In this document: in pieces, positions 18,312 to 27,004 of the stretch
Layout of the letters: each line of letters opens with the position of its first letter
How positions within the stretch are numbered: the stretch's first letter is position 1
From: Streptomyces sp. DG1A-41
GTDB lineage: Bacteria > Actinomycetota > Actinomycetes > Streptomycetales > Streptomycetaceae
Length of the DNA stretch: 64,000 nucleotides
Direction: 5' to 3'
Assembly: GCF_037055355.1 (NCBI RefSeq)
Contig: NZ_CP146350.1
Span: 1,945,001 to 2,009,000 of the forward strand
The notes under the pieces: model-generated
Seen by the model: only the letters and a program-made list of their open reading frames with translations
What the model was told of the DNA's origin: nothing
The model's database searches: none
Made by a program: the position numbers and the translations under genes

Positions 18312-19243
18312 TTGTTCTCGCCTCCGAACTTGCTCATCCGCAGATAGACGATGGAGCAGAAGAGCAGGATCACGAACGCGACCGTGGTCAGGGCCGACGC
18401 ATAGCCGAAGTTGTGGGACTCGACACTGGTGCTGGCGATGTAGAGCGGCAGCGTCGTGGTGACGCCCGCGGGTCCGCCGCCGGTCAGCGTGTAGAGCAGG
18501 TCGACGTTGTTGAACTCCCAGACCGCCCGCAGCAGCGTGGACAGGATGATGGCGTCCTTCAGGTGCGGCAGGGTGATGTGCCAGAACTGCTTGATCCGGC
18601 TGGCCCCGTCGACCTCGGCGGCCTCGTACAGGTCCTTCGAGACGGACTGGAGGTCGGCGAGGATGAGGATCGCGAAGAACGGCACGCCGCGCCACAAATC
18701 GGCGACGATCGCCGCCGGGAACACCGTGGAAGTGTCCGACAGCCAGCTCGTGCCGTAGGAGCCGATGCCCATGTCCGCGAGGTAACGGGTGATGCCGGTC
18801 TGGGAGTTGTAGAGCAGCACCCAGATCGCGGAGGTCAGCACACCGGAGACGGCCCACGGGGAGAAGACCAGGGCGCGTCCCAGGCCCCGGCCGACGAAGG
18901 TCTGGTTGACGATGAGGGCGAGTGCGAGGCCGAACAGCAGTTGCAGGCCCACTTCGACGAAGACCCACTTGGCGCTGAAGACGAGACTGTCCCAGAACAG
19001 CGGGTCCTCGGTGAAGATGCGGACGAAGTTGTCGAAGCCCGCGTATCCGTTCCGCCACGGCTTGGTGGGGTTGTAGTTCTGCAGGCTGTAGTAGAAGACG
19101 CTGATGACCGGGTAGGCGATGAAGCCCAGCATGAGCAGGGCGGCCGGTGCGATCAGCAGGTACGGGAGCCTGCGCGGCGTGGCGGAGGCACGGCGCCGCC
19201 GGGGTGGCGCGGGCGGTTTCGCCACGGCTGCGGCTTGGGCCAT
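18308..19243 (-). CDS. ABC sugar importer permease, MalF-type
   Basis: A 311-residue permease with an arginine-rich cytoplasmic N-terminus, about six transmembrane helices, and the EAA motif YEAAEVDGASRIKQFWH that contacts the ATPase. It is the first gene of a run of overlapping genes reaching the intracellular GH43, so its promoter probably drives transport and cytoplasmic processing. A LacI-type palindrome and short tandem repeats lie in the 129 bp upstream. The ligand is inferred to be a pectin fragment from context. Confidence 0.9.
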   Translation of the reverse strand: MAQAAAVAKPPAPPRRRRASATPRRLPYLLIAPAALLMLGFIAYPVISVFYYSLQNYNPTKPWRNGYAGFDNFVRIFTEDPLFWDSLVFSAKWVFVEVGLQLLFGLALALIVNQTFVGRGLGRALVFSPWAVSGVLTSAIWVLLYNSQTGITRYLADMGIGSYGTSWLSDTSTVFPAAIVADLWRGVPFFAILILADLQSVSKDLYEAAEVDGASRIKQFWHITLPHLKDAIILSTLLRAVWEFNNVDLLYTLTGGGPAGVTTTLPLYIASTSVESHNFGYASALTTVAFVILLFCSIVYLRMSKFGGENK

Positions 19244-19260
19244 GACTGTTCTCCGTTTCT

Positions 19261-19308
19261 CAGTACGTCGTGGTACGTCGTGCTTCGGTGCGTGCGGGAA
19301 GCGCTTTC
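19261..19308 (-). promoter_or_regulatory. Candidate operator region before the permease operon
   Basis: GGAAGCGCTTTC at 19297-19308 contains the palindromic core AAGCGCTT typical of LacI-family operators. Nearer the gene, CACGACGTAC is repeated twice in tandem at about 19261-19282 on the minus strand. Both lie within 70 bases of the permease ATG, where a repressor would block transcription. No clear -35/-10 pair was recognised. Confidence 0.4.
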
Positions 19309-19372
19309 TTCCTGTGCGGGGTCGTGCCGGGTCGTGCTGAGGCGCGTGGGTGGTGCGTGGTGGCGCGTGGGT

Positions 19373-21104
19373 TCAGCCCGCGTACGGGTCCCGCACCGTG
19401 CCTGGGCGAGCCAGGAACTCGAAGTCGCAGCCGGTGTCGGCCTGCGTGATCTGCTCGTTGTAGAGCGCGCCGTAGCCGCGCTCGTACCGGGTGGGCGGCG
19501 GTGTCCAGTCCGCCCTGCGCCGCTGGAGCTCCTCGTCGTCCACATGGAGATGGAGGGAGCGAGCCTCGACGTCGAGGGTGATGGAGTCGCCGGTGCGGAC
19601 GAGGGCGAGCGGTCCGCCCACGTACGACTCGGGCGCGACGTGCAGCACACAGGCGCCGTAGCTCGTGCCGCTCATCCGGGCGTCGGAGATGCGGACCATG
19701 TCCCGGACGCCCTGTTTGAGCAGGTAGTCGGGCAGCGGCAGCATCCCGTACTCGGGCATGCCCGGGCCGCCCTTGGGACCGGCGTTGCGCAACACGAGCA
19801 CGTGGTCGGGGGTGATGCCGAGCGACGGGTCGTTTATGGTGCGCTGCATGGTCTTGTAGTCGTCGAAGACGACGGCGGGCCCGGTGTGCTTGAGCAGGTG
19901 CCGCTCGGCGGAGATGTGCTTGATGACGGCGCCGTCCGGGCAGAGGTTGCCGCGCAGCACGGCGACCCCGCCCTCGGCGGCGACCGGGTTGTCCCGGGCC
20001 CGGATGACGTCGTCGTTGTGCACCTGCGCGCCGGCGAGCTGCTCGCGCAGCGTGTCGTACGAGACGGTCGGCCGGTCCAGGTGGAGCAGGTCCGTGATCC
20101 GGGAGAGGAACCCGGGCAGGCCGCCCGCGAAGTGGAAGTCCTCCATCAGGTACGTCTGTCCGCCGGGCCGTACGTTGGCCAGCACCGGGACCGTGCGGGC
20201 GATGCGGTCGAAGTCGTCGAGGGTGAGCCGGACGCCCGCGCGGCCGGCCATGGCGATCAGGTGGATCACGGCGTTGGTGGAGCCGCCGAGGCCGAGCACG
20301 GTCGTCACGGCGTCGTGGAAGGCCTCGGCGGTGAGGATGTCGCTCAGTTTCCGGTCCTGGTGGACCAGTTCGACGATCGTCATGCCCGCCCTGGCGGCCA
20401 TCCGGTCGTGCCCGGAGTCGACGGCCGGGATGCTGGAGGCGCCCGGGACCGTGACGCCGAGCGCCTCGGCGGCGGCGGTCAGGGTGGAGGCCGTGCCCAT
20501 CGTCATGCAGTGGCCGGGCGAGCGGGCGAGGCCGCTCTCCAGCTCCTGCATCTCGCAGTCGCCGATCACGCCGGCCCGCTTGTCGTCCCAGTACTTCCAC
20601 ATGTCGGTGCCGGAACCGAGCACTTCGTTGCGCCAGTGGCCCGGCAGCATGGGCCCGGCCTGGCACGAACACCGCCGGCAGGTCCGCGCTCGCCGCGCCC
20701 ATGAGCAGGGCGGGCGTGGACTTGTCGCAGCCGCCCATCAGGACGGCCCCGTCGACCGGGTACGACCGCAGCAGTTCCTCGGTCTCCATGGCGAGCATGT
20801 TGCGGTAGAGCATGGGGGTCGGCTTCTGGAAGGTCTCGCTCAGGGTCGAGACCGGGAACTCCAGCGGGAAACCGCCCGCCTGCCAGACACCGCGCTTGAC
20901 CGCCTGGGCGCGATCCCTGAGGTGCACGTGACAGGGGTTGATGTCCGACCACGTGTTGAGGATCGCGATGACGGGCTTGCCGAGGTGCTCCTCGGGCAGG
21001 TAGCCGAGCTGGCGGGTACGGGCCCGGTGGCTGAAGGTGCGCAGCCCTTCGGTGCCGTACCACTGATGGCTTCTGAGCTCCTCGGGACGTTTCCTGTCGG
21101 TCAT
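19373..21104 (-). CDS. IlvD/Edd-family sugar-acid dehydratase, L-arabonate dehydratase-like, one frameshift
   Basis: Iron-sulfur dehydratase that would convert a sugar acid to its 2-keto-3-deoxy form. The N-terminal part (NTWSDINPCHVHLRD, LMGGCDKSTPALLMGAA) runs to LPAVFVP; an extra base near 20660 (cca-g-gcc) shifts the frame, after which AGPMLPGHWRNEVLG, GHCMTMGTAST and a normal C-terminus follow. Cluster cysteines are visible in INPC, GGCDK and GHCM. The pattern is closer to arabonate/galactonate dehydratases than to the branched-chain amino-acid enzyme. The ATG at 21104 overlaps the DapA-like stop as ATGA. It is probably one functional gene of about 576 residues if the indel is an error. 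Confidence 0.78.
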
Positions 21105-22012
21105 ATCGACCACCCGGCGGCGATGGCGGCGACCTCGGCCCGTTCGCTCTCGGGCAGCGGCCTGCTCGGCGGCCGGACCTCGCGGCGGCACAGCCCGAGG
21201 GAGGCGAGGGCCTCCTTGACGACGGTGACGTTGTTGGCCGAGCCGTTCGCGGCGCGCAGTTCCTCGAAGCGGCGGATCTGCTCCCAGACCTTCATGGCGG
21301 CCGGGTAGTCGCCGGAGCGCAGCGCCTCGATCATGTTCAGGGAGACGGCCGGGGCGACGTTGACCAGCCCGGAGGTGAAGCCGGTGGCGCCCGCGGAGAA
21401 GTAGGAGGGCGCGTAGGGCTCGGCGAGGCCGGCCACCCAGACGAACCGTTCCAGCCCGGCGTCCCGGGCGAAGGCCGCGAACCTGGCGGCGTCCGGGACG
21501 GCGTACTTCACGCCGATGACGTTCGGGCAGGCGTCGGCGAGTTCGGCGAGGCGGGCGCCGGTGAGCTGCGCGTTGCGGATGTACGGGACGACGCCCAGCT
21601 CGGGCACGGCCTCGGCGACGGCGCGGTGGTAGTCGACCCAGCCGGCCTGGGAGACGTACGGGTGGACGGGCTGGTGGACCATCACCATCTGGGCGCCGAG
21701 GTCACGGGCGTGCCGGGCGGAGGCGACGGCGGTCGGGATGTCATGCCCGACACCGACCAGGACGACGGACCGCTCCCCGGCCTCGTCGATCGTCAGCTCC
21801 GTGACGAGACGGCGCTCTTCGGGGGTCAGGGCGTAGAACTCGCCGGTGTTGCCGTTCGGGGTGAGGGTCGTGATGCCGCCGTCGAGCAGACGGCGCAGCA
21901 GGGCCCGGTAGGTGTCCTGCTCGACGGAGCCGTCCTCGGCGAACGGCGTCACCGGGATCGCCACCACGTCGGCCAGGGCCGCCCGCTGGGTCTCGAACGC
22001 CACGCTGCTCAT
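21101..22012 (-). CDS. DapA-superfamily lyase/dehydratase in sugar-acid operon
   Basis: A 303-residue (beta/alpha)8-barrel of the dihydrodipicolinate synthase/N-acetylneuraminate lyase group. It has TPNGNTGEFYALTPEE and the Schiff-base lysine in GVKYA. It differs from the KdgD at 27001, lacking the YQRDNA segment, and from true DapA. Placed between a GntR regulator and an arabonate-type dehydratase, a 2-keto-3-deoxy-pentonate or -hexonate dehydratase or aldolase role is likely. Both junctions are ATGA overlaps, and GGAAGG precedes the ATG. Confidence 0.78.
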   Translation of the reverse strand: MSSVAFETQRAALADVVAIPVTPFAEDGSVEQDTYRALLRRLLDGGITTLTPNGNTGEFYALTPEERRLVTELTIDEAGERSVVLVGVGHDIPTAVASARHARDLGAQMVMVHQPVHPYVSQAGWVDYHRAVAEAVPELGVVPYIRNAQLTGARLAELADACPNVIGVKYAVPDAARFAAFARDAGLERFVWVAGLAEPYAPSYFSAGATGFTSGLVNVAPAVSLNMIEALRSGDYPAAMKVWEQIRRFEELRAANGSANNVTVVKEALASLGLCRREVRPPSRPLPESERAEVAAIAAGWSI

Positions 22013-22668
22013 TCCTGACCTTCCTGTTCCAGTGCTGCCTCGGGGAAAGCGCGCTGCACGAAGGACGCGATGTGGGAGTGGAGGGCGCGCGCCGCGCCGT
22101 CGGCGTCGCCGTCGAGGGCGAGCCGGAGGATCTCGCGGTGCTCGCCGGCCTCCCGCTCCCAGGAGGGCGAGGCGGCCCAGGCGACGGCGGAGACCAGGGC
22201 GGCCTGGTCGCGGACCTCGTCGAGCATCCGGCCGAGCAGCGGGTTGCCGCACGGCAGGTACAGGGCGCGGTGGAACTCCCGGTTGGCGAGGGAGCGTTCG
22301 GCGGTGTCGGTGGCGGCGTCGGCCCTGGTCAGCGCGGACCGGGCGGCGTCCAGGGAGGCGCCGCGCTGCACGGCACGCCGCAGCGCCTCGGGCTCCAGCA
22401 GCAGCCGCACGTCGTAGACCTCGCGCGCCATGTCCGCGTCCACCATGCGCACCGTGACGCCCTTGTACTGGCTCATCACGACCAGCCCGGTCCCGGCGAG
22501 GGTCTTGAGCGCCTCGCGCACCGGGGTCTTCGACACCCCGAACTGCGCGGCGAGCTCGGTCTCGACCAGCGCCTGGCCCGGCGTCAACTGCCCGGTGAGG
22601 ATGCGGTGTTTGATGCCCTCCAGCACGTACTGCGTGCGGGAGGGGATCGGCGTGGGCACAGAGGTCAT
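22009..22668 (-). CDS. GntR/FadR-type regulator of the sugar-acid operon
   Basis: A 219-residue regulator. An N-terminal winged helix-turn-helix (ETELAAQFGVSKTPVREALK) is followed by an all-helical FCD ligand-binding domain (HRALYLPCGNPLLGRM, EHREILRLALDGDADGAA). FCD regulators usually respond to sugar acids or carboxylates. As first gene of an overlapping three-gene operon with palindromes at its promoter, it is probably an autorepressor relieved by a pathway intermediate. The ATG at 22668 has GAGAGG upstream. Confidence 0.9.
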   Translation of the reverse strand: MTSVPTPIPSRTQYVLEGIKHRILTGQLTPGQALVETELAAQFGVSKTPVREALKTLAGTGLVVMSQYKGVTVRMVDADMAREVYDVRLLLEPEALRRAVQRGASLDAARSALTRADAATDTAERSLANREFHRALYLPCGNPLLGRMLDEVRDQAALVSAVAWAASPSWEREAGEHREILRLALDGDADGAARALHSHIASFVQRAFPEAALEQEGQE

Positions 22669-22727
22669 GCGCGCCTCTCGGATCTCGCGTCCCTGGGGAT
22701 CGCGTATCGGATCTCGCGTATCGCGTC

Positions 22728-22787
22728 TCATATATGACGTACGAAGTACGACGCGATGACGGTAGGAGGGTGCGTTTGTTTCGTCAA
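22728..22787 (-). promoter_or_regulatory. Promoter and operators of the GntR operon
   Basis: Reading the minus strand, TTGACG (22787-22782), a 17-nt spacer and TACCGT (22764-22759) form a good housekeeping promoter. Immediately downstream lie two palindromes: CGTACGAAGTACG at 22738-22750 and TCATATATGA at 22728-22737. Their position over the transcription start suits repression by the GntR product. Between them and the ATG, short direct repeats of ATCTCGCGT/ATCGCGTAT occur. Confidence 0.6.
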
Positions 22788-22816
22788 TGCTTCTGACAAA
22801 GAAGCTGTGGTGCCGT

Positions 22817-23573
22817 TCACACGCTCCTGGTGAGGCCGGGATGCGCGGGTGGTGGGGCCGGCGAAGGCGGAGGCGGCTCGTGCGGTCGCCGCCTCGGGGG
22901 TGAGCGTGGGCCCGACGTGCGTGACGAGCAAATCCCTGACGCCCGCCCGGCGGGCGGTGGTGCCGGCGTCCTCGGGGGTGAGATGGACCTGTTCGCCTTC
23001 GCGATGCTCGGCGATGTCGGCCTCGCAGAGGAACAGGTCGGCGTCCCGGGCGGGTTCGGTCGGGACCACGCAGGGCCGCTGCCGCCGGAGTAGGCGAGGA
23101 CCCTCCCGCCGGCCTCGGCACGCAGGCCGTACGCCTCGACGTCGTGATCGACGGCCCCGGCCGTGAGGACCAGGTCGCCGTGGTGTGCCCGGTGGCCGCC
23201 GTACAGGGTCCGGAAGTCCAGGATGCCCTTCAGGAAGCCGACGGCGGGCCGCCCGAAGAACCCGACGAGTCGCTGCGCTCACTCCGCCGGGGCGTACACC
23301 GTTACGGGCACGGGCGGGTGAGCCCGCCGTACGCCAGGCCGTACACCGCGGACAGCGGATCGGCACGGTGGTCGGCGTGCAGATGCGAGATCCACACGGC
23401 GGTGAGGCGCGCCGGATCAGTGTGCTTCTGCAACTCGGCGAAGGTCCCGGGCCCCGCGTCCACCCACACCTCGGCACCCCGCCGCGCAGCAGGCAGCCGG
23501 AGCAGGGGCGGTCGGGCCGTGGGTGCGGGGAGGCCGTCCCGAGGACGGTGAGGGTGAGGGGCTTGCGGGGAGG
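22817..23573 (-). pseudogene. Decayed metallo-beta-lactamase-fold hydrolase
   Basis: Pieces of one protein can be read in changing frames: LTLTVLGTASPHPRP, then VWVDAGPGTFAELQKHTD and WISHLHADHRAD with the zinc motif HxHxDH, then LDFRTLYGGH, DADLFLCEADIAEHREG and LLVTHVGPTLTPEAA, ending as HPGLTRSV at 22817. At least three single-base shifts (about 23478, 23300 and 22845) and an in-frame stop near 23285 separate them. The family hydrolyses phosphodiesters or lactones. As written the gene cannot make a full protein. Confidence 0.75.
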
Positions 23574-23936
23574 CTACGTGCCCCCTCACCGTACGCGCCG
23601 CCTGATTTATACGGGCACACGGAACGGTGAGCCCCGCAGCCGTGCGACGAGGGCCTCTGCCTCCCGAGATGCCGCAGAGCCCCCGCCCACCGCCTCCGCC
23701 ACCCGCCACCCGCCACCCGCGGCACAGGAGACCTCGGCGATCCGTCCGCCCTGCCTGATCCGCGCCGACGGTGGCCGACGGCCCGCCCGGCGGGGATGCC
23801 ACCAGCGCCCTGGACCGGTCGCGGCCGGCCGGCTCCCGTGACGCGGCCTCGCCACGGGTCAATCCCCGAGCAGCAAAAACGCTACGGCCGCCCCCGCCTC
23901 CTCCCGATGCCTCGCCGGTGGCCGGCTCTCCGGTCC
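23574..23936. other. Gap without a convincing gene
   Basis: A minus-strand stretch ending at about 23621 (EAEALVARLRGSPFRVPV then stop) looks like the C-terminus of a lost protein, but nothing upstream supports it. A short tandem of GCCACCC units lies near 23696-23720. No promoter was recognised. Confidence 0.35.
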
Positions 23937-24533
23937 TCATGACTGCCGCGTCCACCCCGGATCCCGCCCGCTCAGTCCCACCGCCCGGTCCAGCAACGGC
24001 GCGTCCGGCCCGACGGGGACGACGGGGCCGAAGATCTGGCCCCGGCCGGGGTCGTCGACCGACGCGGCGAGGAAGTCGTGGCAGGTCCGCAGCGCCGCCG
24101 GATCGGGGGTGTACGGCTGGCCGGTCGCGCGGGCCAGGTCCCAGCCGTGGATCACCAGCTCGTCGGTGGCGACCAGGCCCGCGATCTCGCCGGGCAGGTC
24201 GACGCCTCCGGCCCGGGTCATGCCGGTCCAGGCGACCGGGTCGCGCCAGGCCTCGGCCAGTTCGGCGAGGCCCTTGGGCAGTTCCTCGCGCCAGCCGGGC
24301 CCGATGTCCGGGAGGGTGGAGTCCGGGCTGGTGTCGGTCGTGACGCCCAGGTCCTTGCGGCCGGCGTCGCGGAAGGCGACGGTCAGCCCGACCAGGTGGC
24401 CCAGCAGGTTGCGCACCGCGTACTTCGGGCAGGGCGTCGGGTTCGCCAGTTGCTCGTCGGTGACGCCTTCGGCCAGGCGCGCCAGGACCGCCGTCTGGGG
24501 TCCGAGGTCGAGGGTCGGGGTGGTGTCGGTCAT
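23937..24533 (-). CDS. TIGR03086-type metal-binding protein, DinB/mycothiol-isomerase fold
   Basis: A 198-residue protein of the actinobacterial group related to mycothiol-dependent maleylpyruvate isomerase. Recognisable pieces are PTPCPKYAVRNLLGHLVG near the N-terminus with a metal-ligand histidine, and ATDELVIHGWDLARATGQ with a second histidine. The four-helix DinB fold binds a divalent metal; the substrate is unknown. The ATG at 24533 has AGGAGGAA upstream; a longer in-frame start is unnecessary. It is divergent from the MFS gene, sharing a 131-bp promoter region. Confidence 0.75.
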   Translation of the reverse strand: MTDTTPTLDLGPQTAVLARLAEGVTDEQLANPTPCPKYAVRNLLGHLVGLTVAFRDAGRKDLGVTTDTSPDSTLPDIGPGWREELPKGLAELAEAWRDPVAWTGMTRAGGVDLPGEIAGLVATDELVIHGWDLARATGQPYTPDPAALRTCHDFLAASVDDPGRGQIFGPVVPVGPDAPLLDRAVGLSGRDPGWTRQS

Positions 24534-24664
24534 CCGCTGTTCCTCCTGGTGTGGTTCCTGGGAGGTAGACCGACGGCGACCGCGGAACTCATCGCCCGGT
24601 CGCCCGTTTTCCACGGCACTTTCCCTATGTCTGCCCAAGGGCCTTAGAGCCACGATGACCAGGC

Positions 24665-25901
24665 ATGACGACCAAGACGACCTGGCCTCTCGTGCGCGTC
24701 CTGCGCGACCGCGACTGCGGGCTCTGCCTCTCCGGAGTGGTGGTCTCCGGCTTCGGCACCTCGGCGCTGTGGCTGGCGTCCGGCGTGTGGGTCAAGGACC
24801 TCACCGGCTCGGACGGCCTGGCCGCGCTGTGCGTGCTCGCCATGTGGCTGCCGACTCTGGCCGGCCCGCTGCTGGGCAGCCTCGCCGACCGGGGCCGCCG
24901 CAAACCGCTGCTGCTCGGCGTGAACCTGCTCCTGGGTGCCCTCCTGCTCACCCTGGTGAGCGTCGACGCCCCGGGCGACCTGTGGCTGCTGTACGCGGTG
25001 CTGTTCGTATACGGCGCGGCGGGCGTCGTCCACGACGCGGCCGAGTCGGCACTCGTGGCGACCGCCGTCGACCCGTCCCTGCTCGGCGACTTCAACGGCC
25101 TGCGCATGACGGCCACCGAGGGCATGAAACTCCTGGCCCCGCTGGCGGGCGCGGGCCTGTACGCGGCGTACGGCGGCCCGAGCGTCGCCCTCCTGGACGC
25201 GGCGACGTTCGTCCTGGCCACAGGCCTGTACGCGTTGCTGCACGTGCGGGGAGAAGCCGGCGCCGCCCACCGGCAACCGCCGGGAGCGGACCGCCGAGGG
25301 CGCCCGCCACCTGTGGGCGCACCCCGCGCTGCGCCACCTGGTCCTGGCGGGCGGCGCCACCATGCTGTTCGCCGGCCTGAACGGGGCGATGGCCTACGCC
25401 GTCGTCGACGGCCTCCGGCACTCCCCCGCCTACGCCGGTGTGCTGTACGCCGTGCAGGGCGCCGGGTCGGTCGCGGTCGGCCTGCTCTCCGGCACCGCCC
25501 TGCGCCGCCTGGGCGAGCGACGCTTCGCGGCCTACGGCATCGCCCTGCTGGCCGTCGCGGTGGCCCTGCGGGCGGTGCCGTCCGACCCCCTGGCCCTGGT
25601 GTGCAGCGCGGCGATCGGCGCGGGCCTGCCCGCCGTGCTGATCGCCACGCTGACCGCGGTGCAGCGCGAGACGCCGGGCCCGCTGCTGGGCCGGGTCACC
25701 GCCACCGCCAACACGCTCGTGTACACGCCGAACGTGGCGGGCCTGGCCGCCGGAGCGGCCCTGGTCGAGCTGGTGAGCCACCGGCTCGTGCTGGTGGCCC
25801 TGGGCTCGGCCCTGCTGGTGACGGCGGCGGCTCTGTTTCAGAACCCGGCGAGAGCGGAGCGGACCGTCACCAGATCGCCGTCGGACGCCAACCCGGCGTG
25901 A
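24665..25901 (+). CDS. MFS transporter with one frameshift
   Basis: A major-facilitator protein with twelve predicted hydrophobic segments split over two frames. The first half includes the loop LADRGRRKPLLLG and runs to LLHVRGE; the second resumes as KPAPPTGNRRERTAEGARHL and reads GATMLFAGLNGAMAY to the stop at 25901. One missing G near 25248-25256 (cggggag where cgggggag is expected) reconciles them. Restored length is about 411 residues. It is probably an exporter. Its 3' end overlaps the opposite-strand hypothetical gene by 64 bp. Confidence 0.75.
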
Positions 25902-27004
25902 TACAGCCGCAGTTCGGTGGCGCCGAGCCGCCGCGCCTCGGCCGCGTCGGCGGCGAGGGTGCCGGGGCTGCCGCCCATGCCGGAGACGACGGTGAAGTTG
26001 GCGGCGATGACCGCGCCCTCCTTGCCCACCCGGGCGAACGGCGTCAGCGTGCCGGTGCCGCCCGCGCAGGGCACGACCACCCCGTCCGCGACGGACAGGA
26101 TGTGCGCCGGGTCGACTCCCGGGTTCGCACCGACGTGGTACGACACCGGGTCCGCGTGCAGCAGCACCTGGAAGCCGGCGGGCGCGGCCGCCCGGACCGC
26201 CGCCACGGCCTGTTCCTGGAGTGTGCGGGCGGTTTCGTCGCGGTACGCGCGCGTGGTGTTCGCGAGGGTCTCGCCGAGGAGCTTCCCGACGCCCGCCCAG
26301 CCTCCGTCGGAGGGCGTCACCCCCTGCCACACCGGCTCCAGCGCGGTCCGTACGGCGGCGGCCAGCTCGTCGGCGTCCAGGCCGTGCCGGCCGTAGCCCT
26401 CCCGGCAGGACGGGCAGAAGCACAGCGCCATCAGGTACTGCCCGGCGTCGCCGAGGCCGACGCCGCCGGTCTTGTCGTGGGCGTGCAGATGCTGGAGGCC
26501 GTACCAGCCGAGGGACTCCAGTTCGGTCCCGCGCGCCCCGGGCCGTACGGCCGCCTCAGCCGCCAGGTCGGTCAGGTACGCGCGCGTGGCGGGCTGGGCG
26601 ATGCACGGCGCCCAGGGGTAGCGGTCGCCGTAGGCGTTGACGACCGAGGTGTCCGGGTGCTCGGCGCCCAGACGGGAGTTGTGCGCGAGGACGACCCAGG
26701 TGTGCACCTGAAGGCCGGCGTCCGCGAGCGAGGCCGCGGCCTCGCCGAAGGCGTCCCCGGGGGCCCAGTCCCCGGCCGCGTAGGGGCGCAGCTCCCGCCC
26801 GTCCCAGCGGTCGCCCGCCGGGTACAGCACGGCGGCGTGCTCGGCGGTGACGATGCGGTGGCGCGGATGGCGAGGGGTGAGCGCGCGCGTGGAGTGGTAG
26901 GCGGCGGCGAGCGTCACCTGCTCCACGCCGAGCGCGGCGATCCGCGCGGGCGCCTCCGGGTCCCCGTTGACGTCCCAGGGATAGACGAATGCCGACGCCT
27001 TCAC
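25838..27004 (-). CDS. Uncharacterised protein coupled to kdgD, possible TIM-barrel glycosidase fold
   Basis: A 388-residue cytoplasmic protein with no signal peptide and no family I can name with certainty. It has alternating hydrophobic strands and helices as in a (beta/alpha)8 barrel (ASAFVYPWDVNGDP, LQVHTWVVLAHNSRLG, WYGLQHLHAHDK) and a cysteine motif CFCPSCREGYGRHG seen in some putative glycosyl-hydrolase-like barrels. Its ATG overlaps the kdgD stop as ATGA, so it is translated with kdgD and may act in uronate or pectin-fragment metabolism. The function is unknown. Confidence 0.6.
   Translation of the reverse strand: MKASAFVYPWDVNGDPEAPARIAALGVEQVTLAAAYHSTRALTPRHPRHRIVTAEHAAVLYPAGDRWDGRELRPYAAGDWAPGDAFGEAAASLADAGLQVHTWVVLAHNSRLGAEHPDTSVVNAYGDRYPWAPCIAQPATRAYLTDLAAEAAVRPGARGTELESLGWYGLQHLHAHDKTGGVGLGDAGQYLMALCFCPSCREGYGRHGLDADELAAAVRTALEPVWQGVTPSDGGWAGVGKLLGETLANTTRAYRDETARTLQEQAVAAVRAAAPAGFQVLLHADPVSYHVGANPGVDPAHILSVADGVVVPCAGGTGTLTPFARVGKEGAVIAANFTVVSGMGGSPGTLAADAAEARRLGATELRLYHAGLASDGDLVTVRSALAGF

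Noticed and set aside
19373..21104. IlvD of branched-chain amino-acid synthesis
   Set aside because: Motifs around INPCHVH and GGCDKSTPALLMGAA and the operon with GntR and a DapA-type lyase fit a sugar-acid dehydratase better.
21101..22012. A second KdgD or a lysine-pathway DapA
   Set aside because: It lacks the YQRDNA segment of KdgD and the YDIP region of DapA; only the general superfamily can be claimed.
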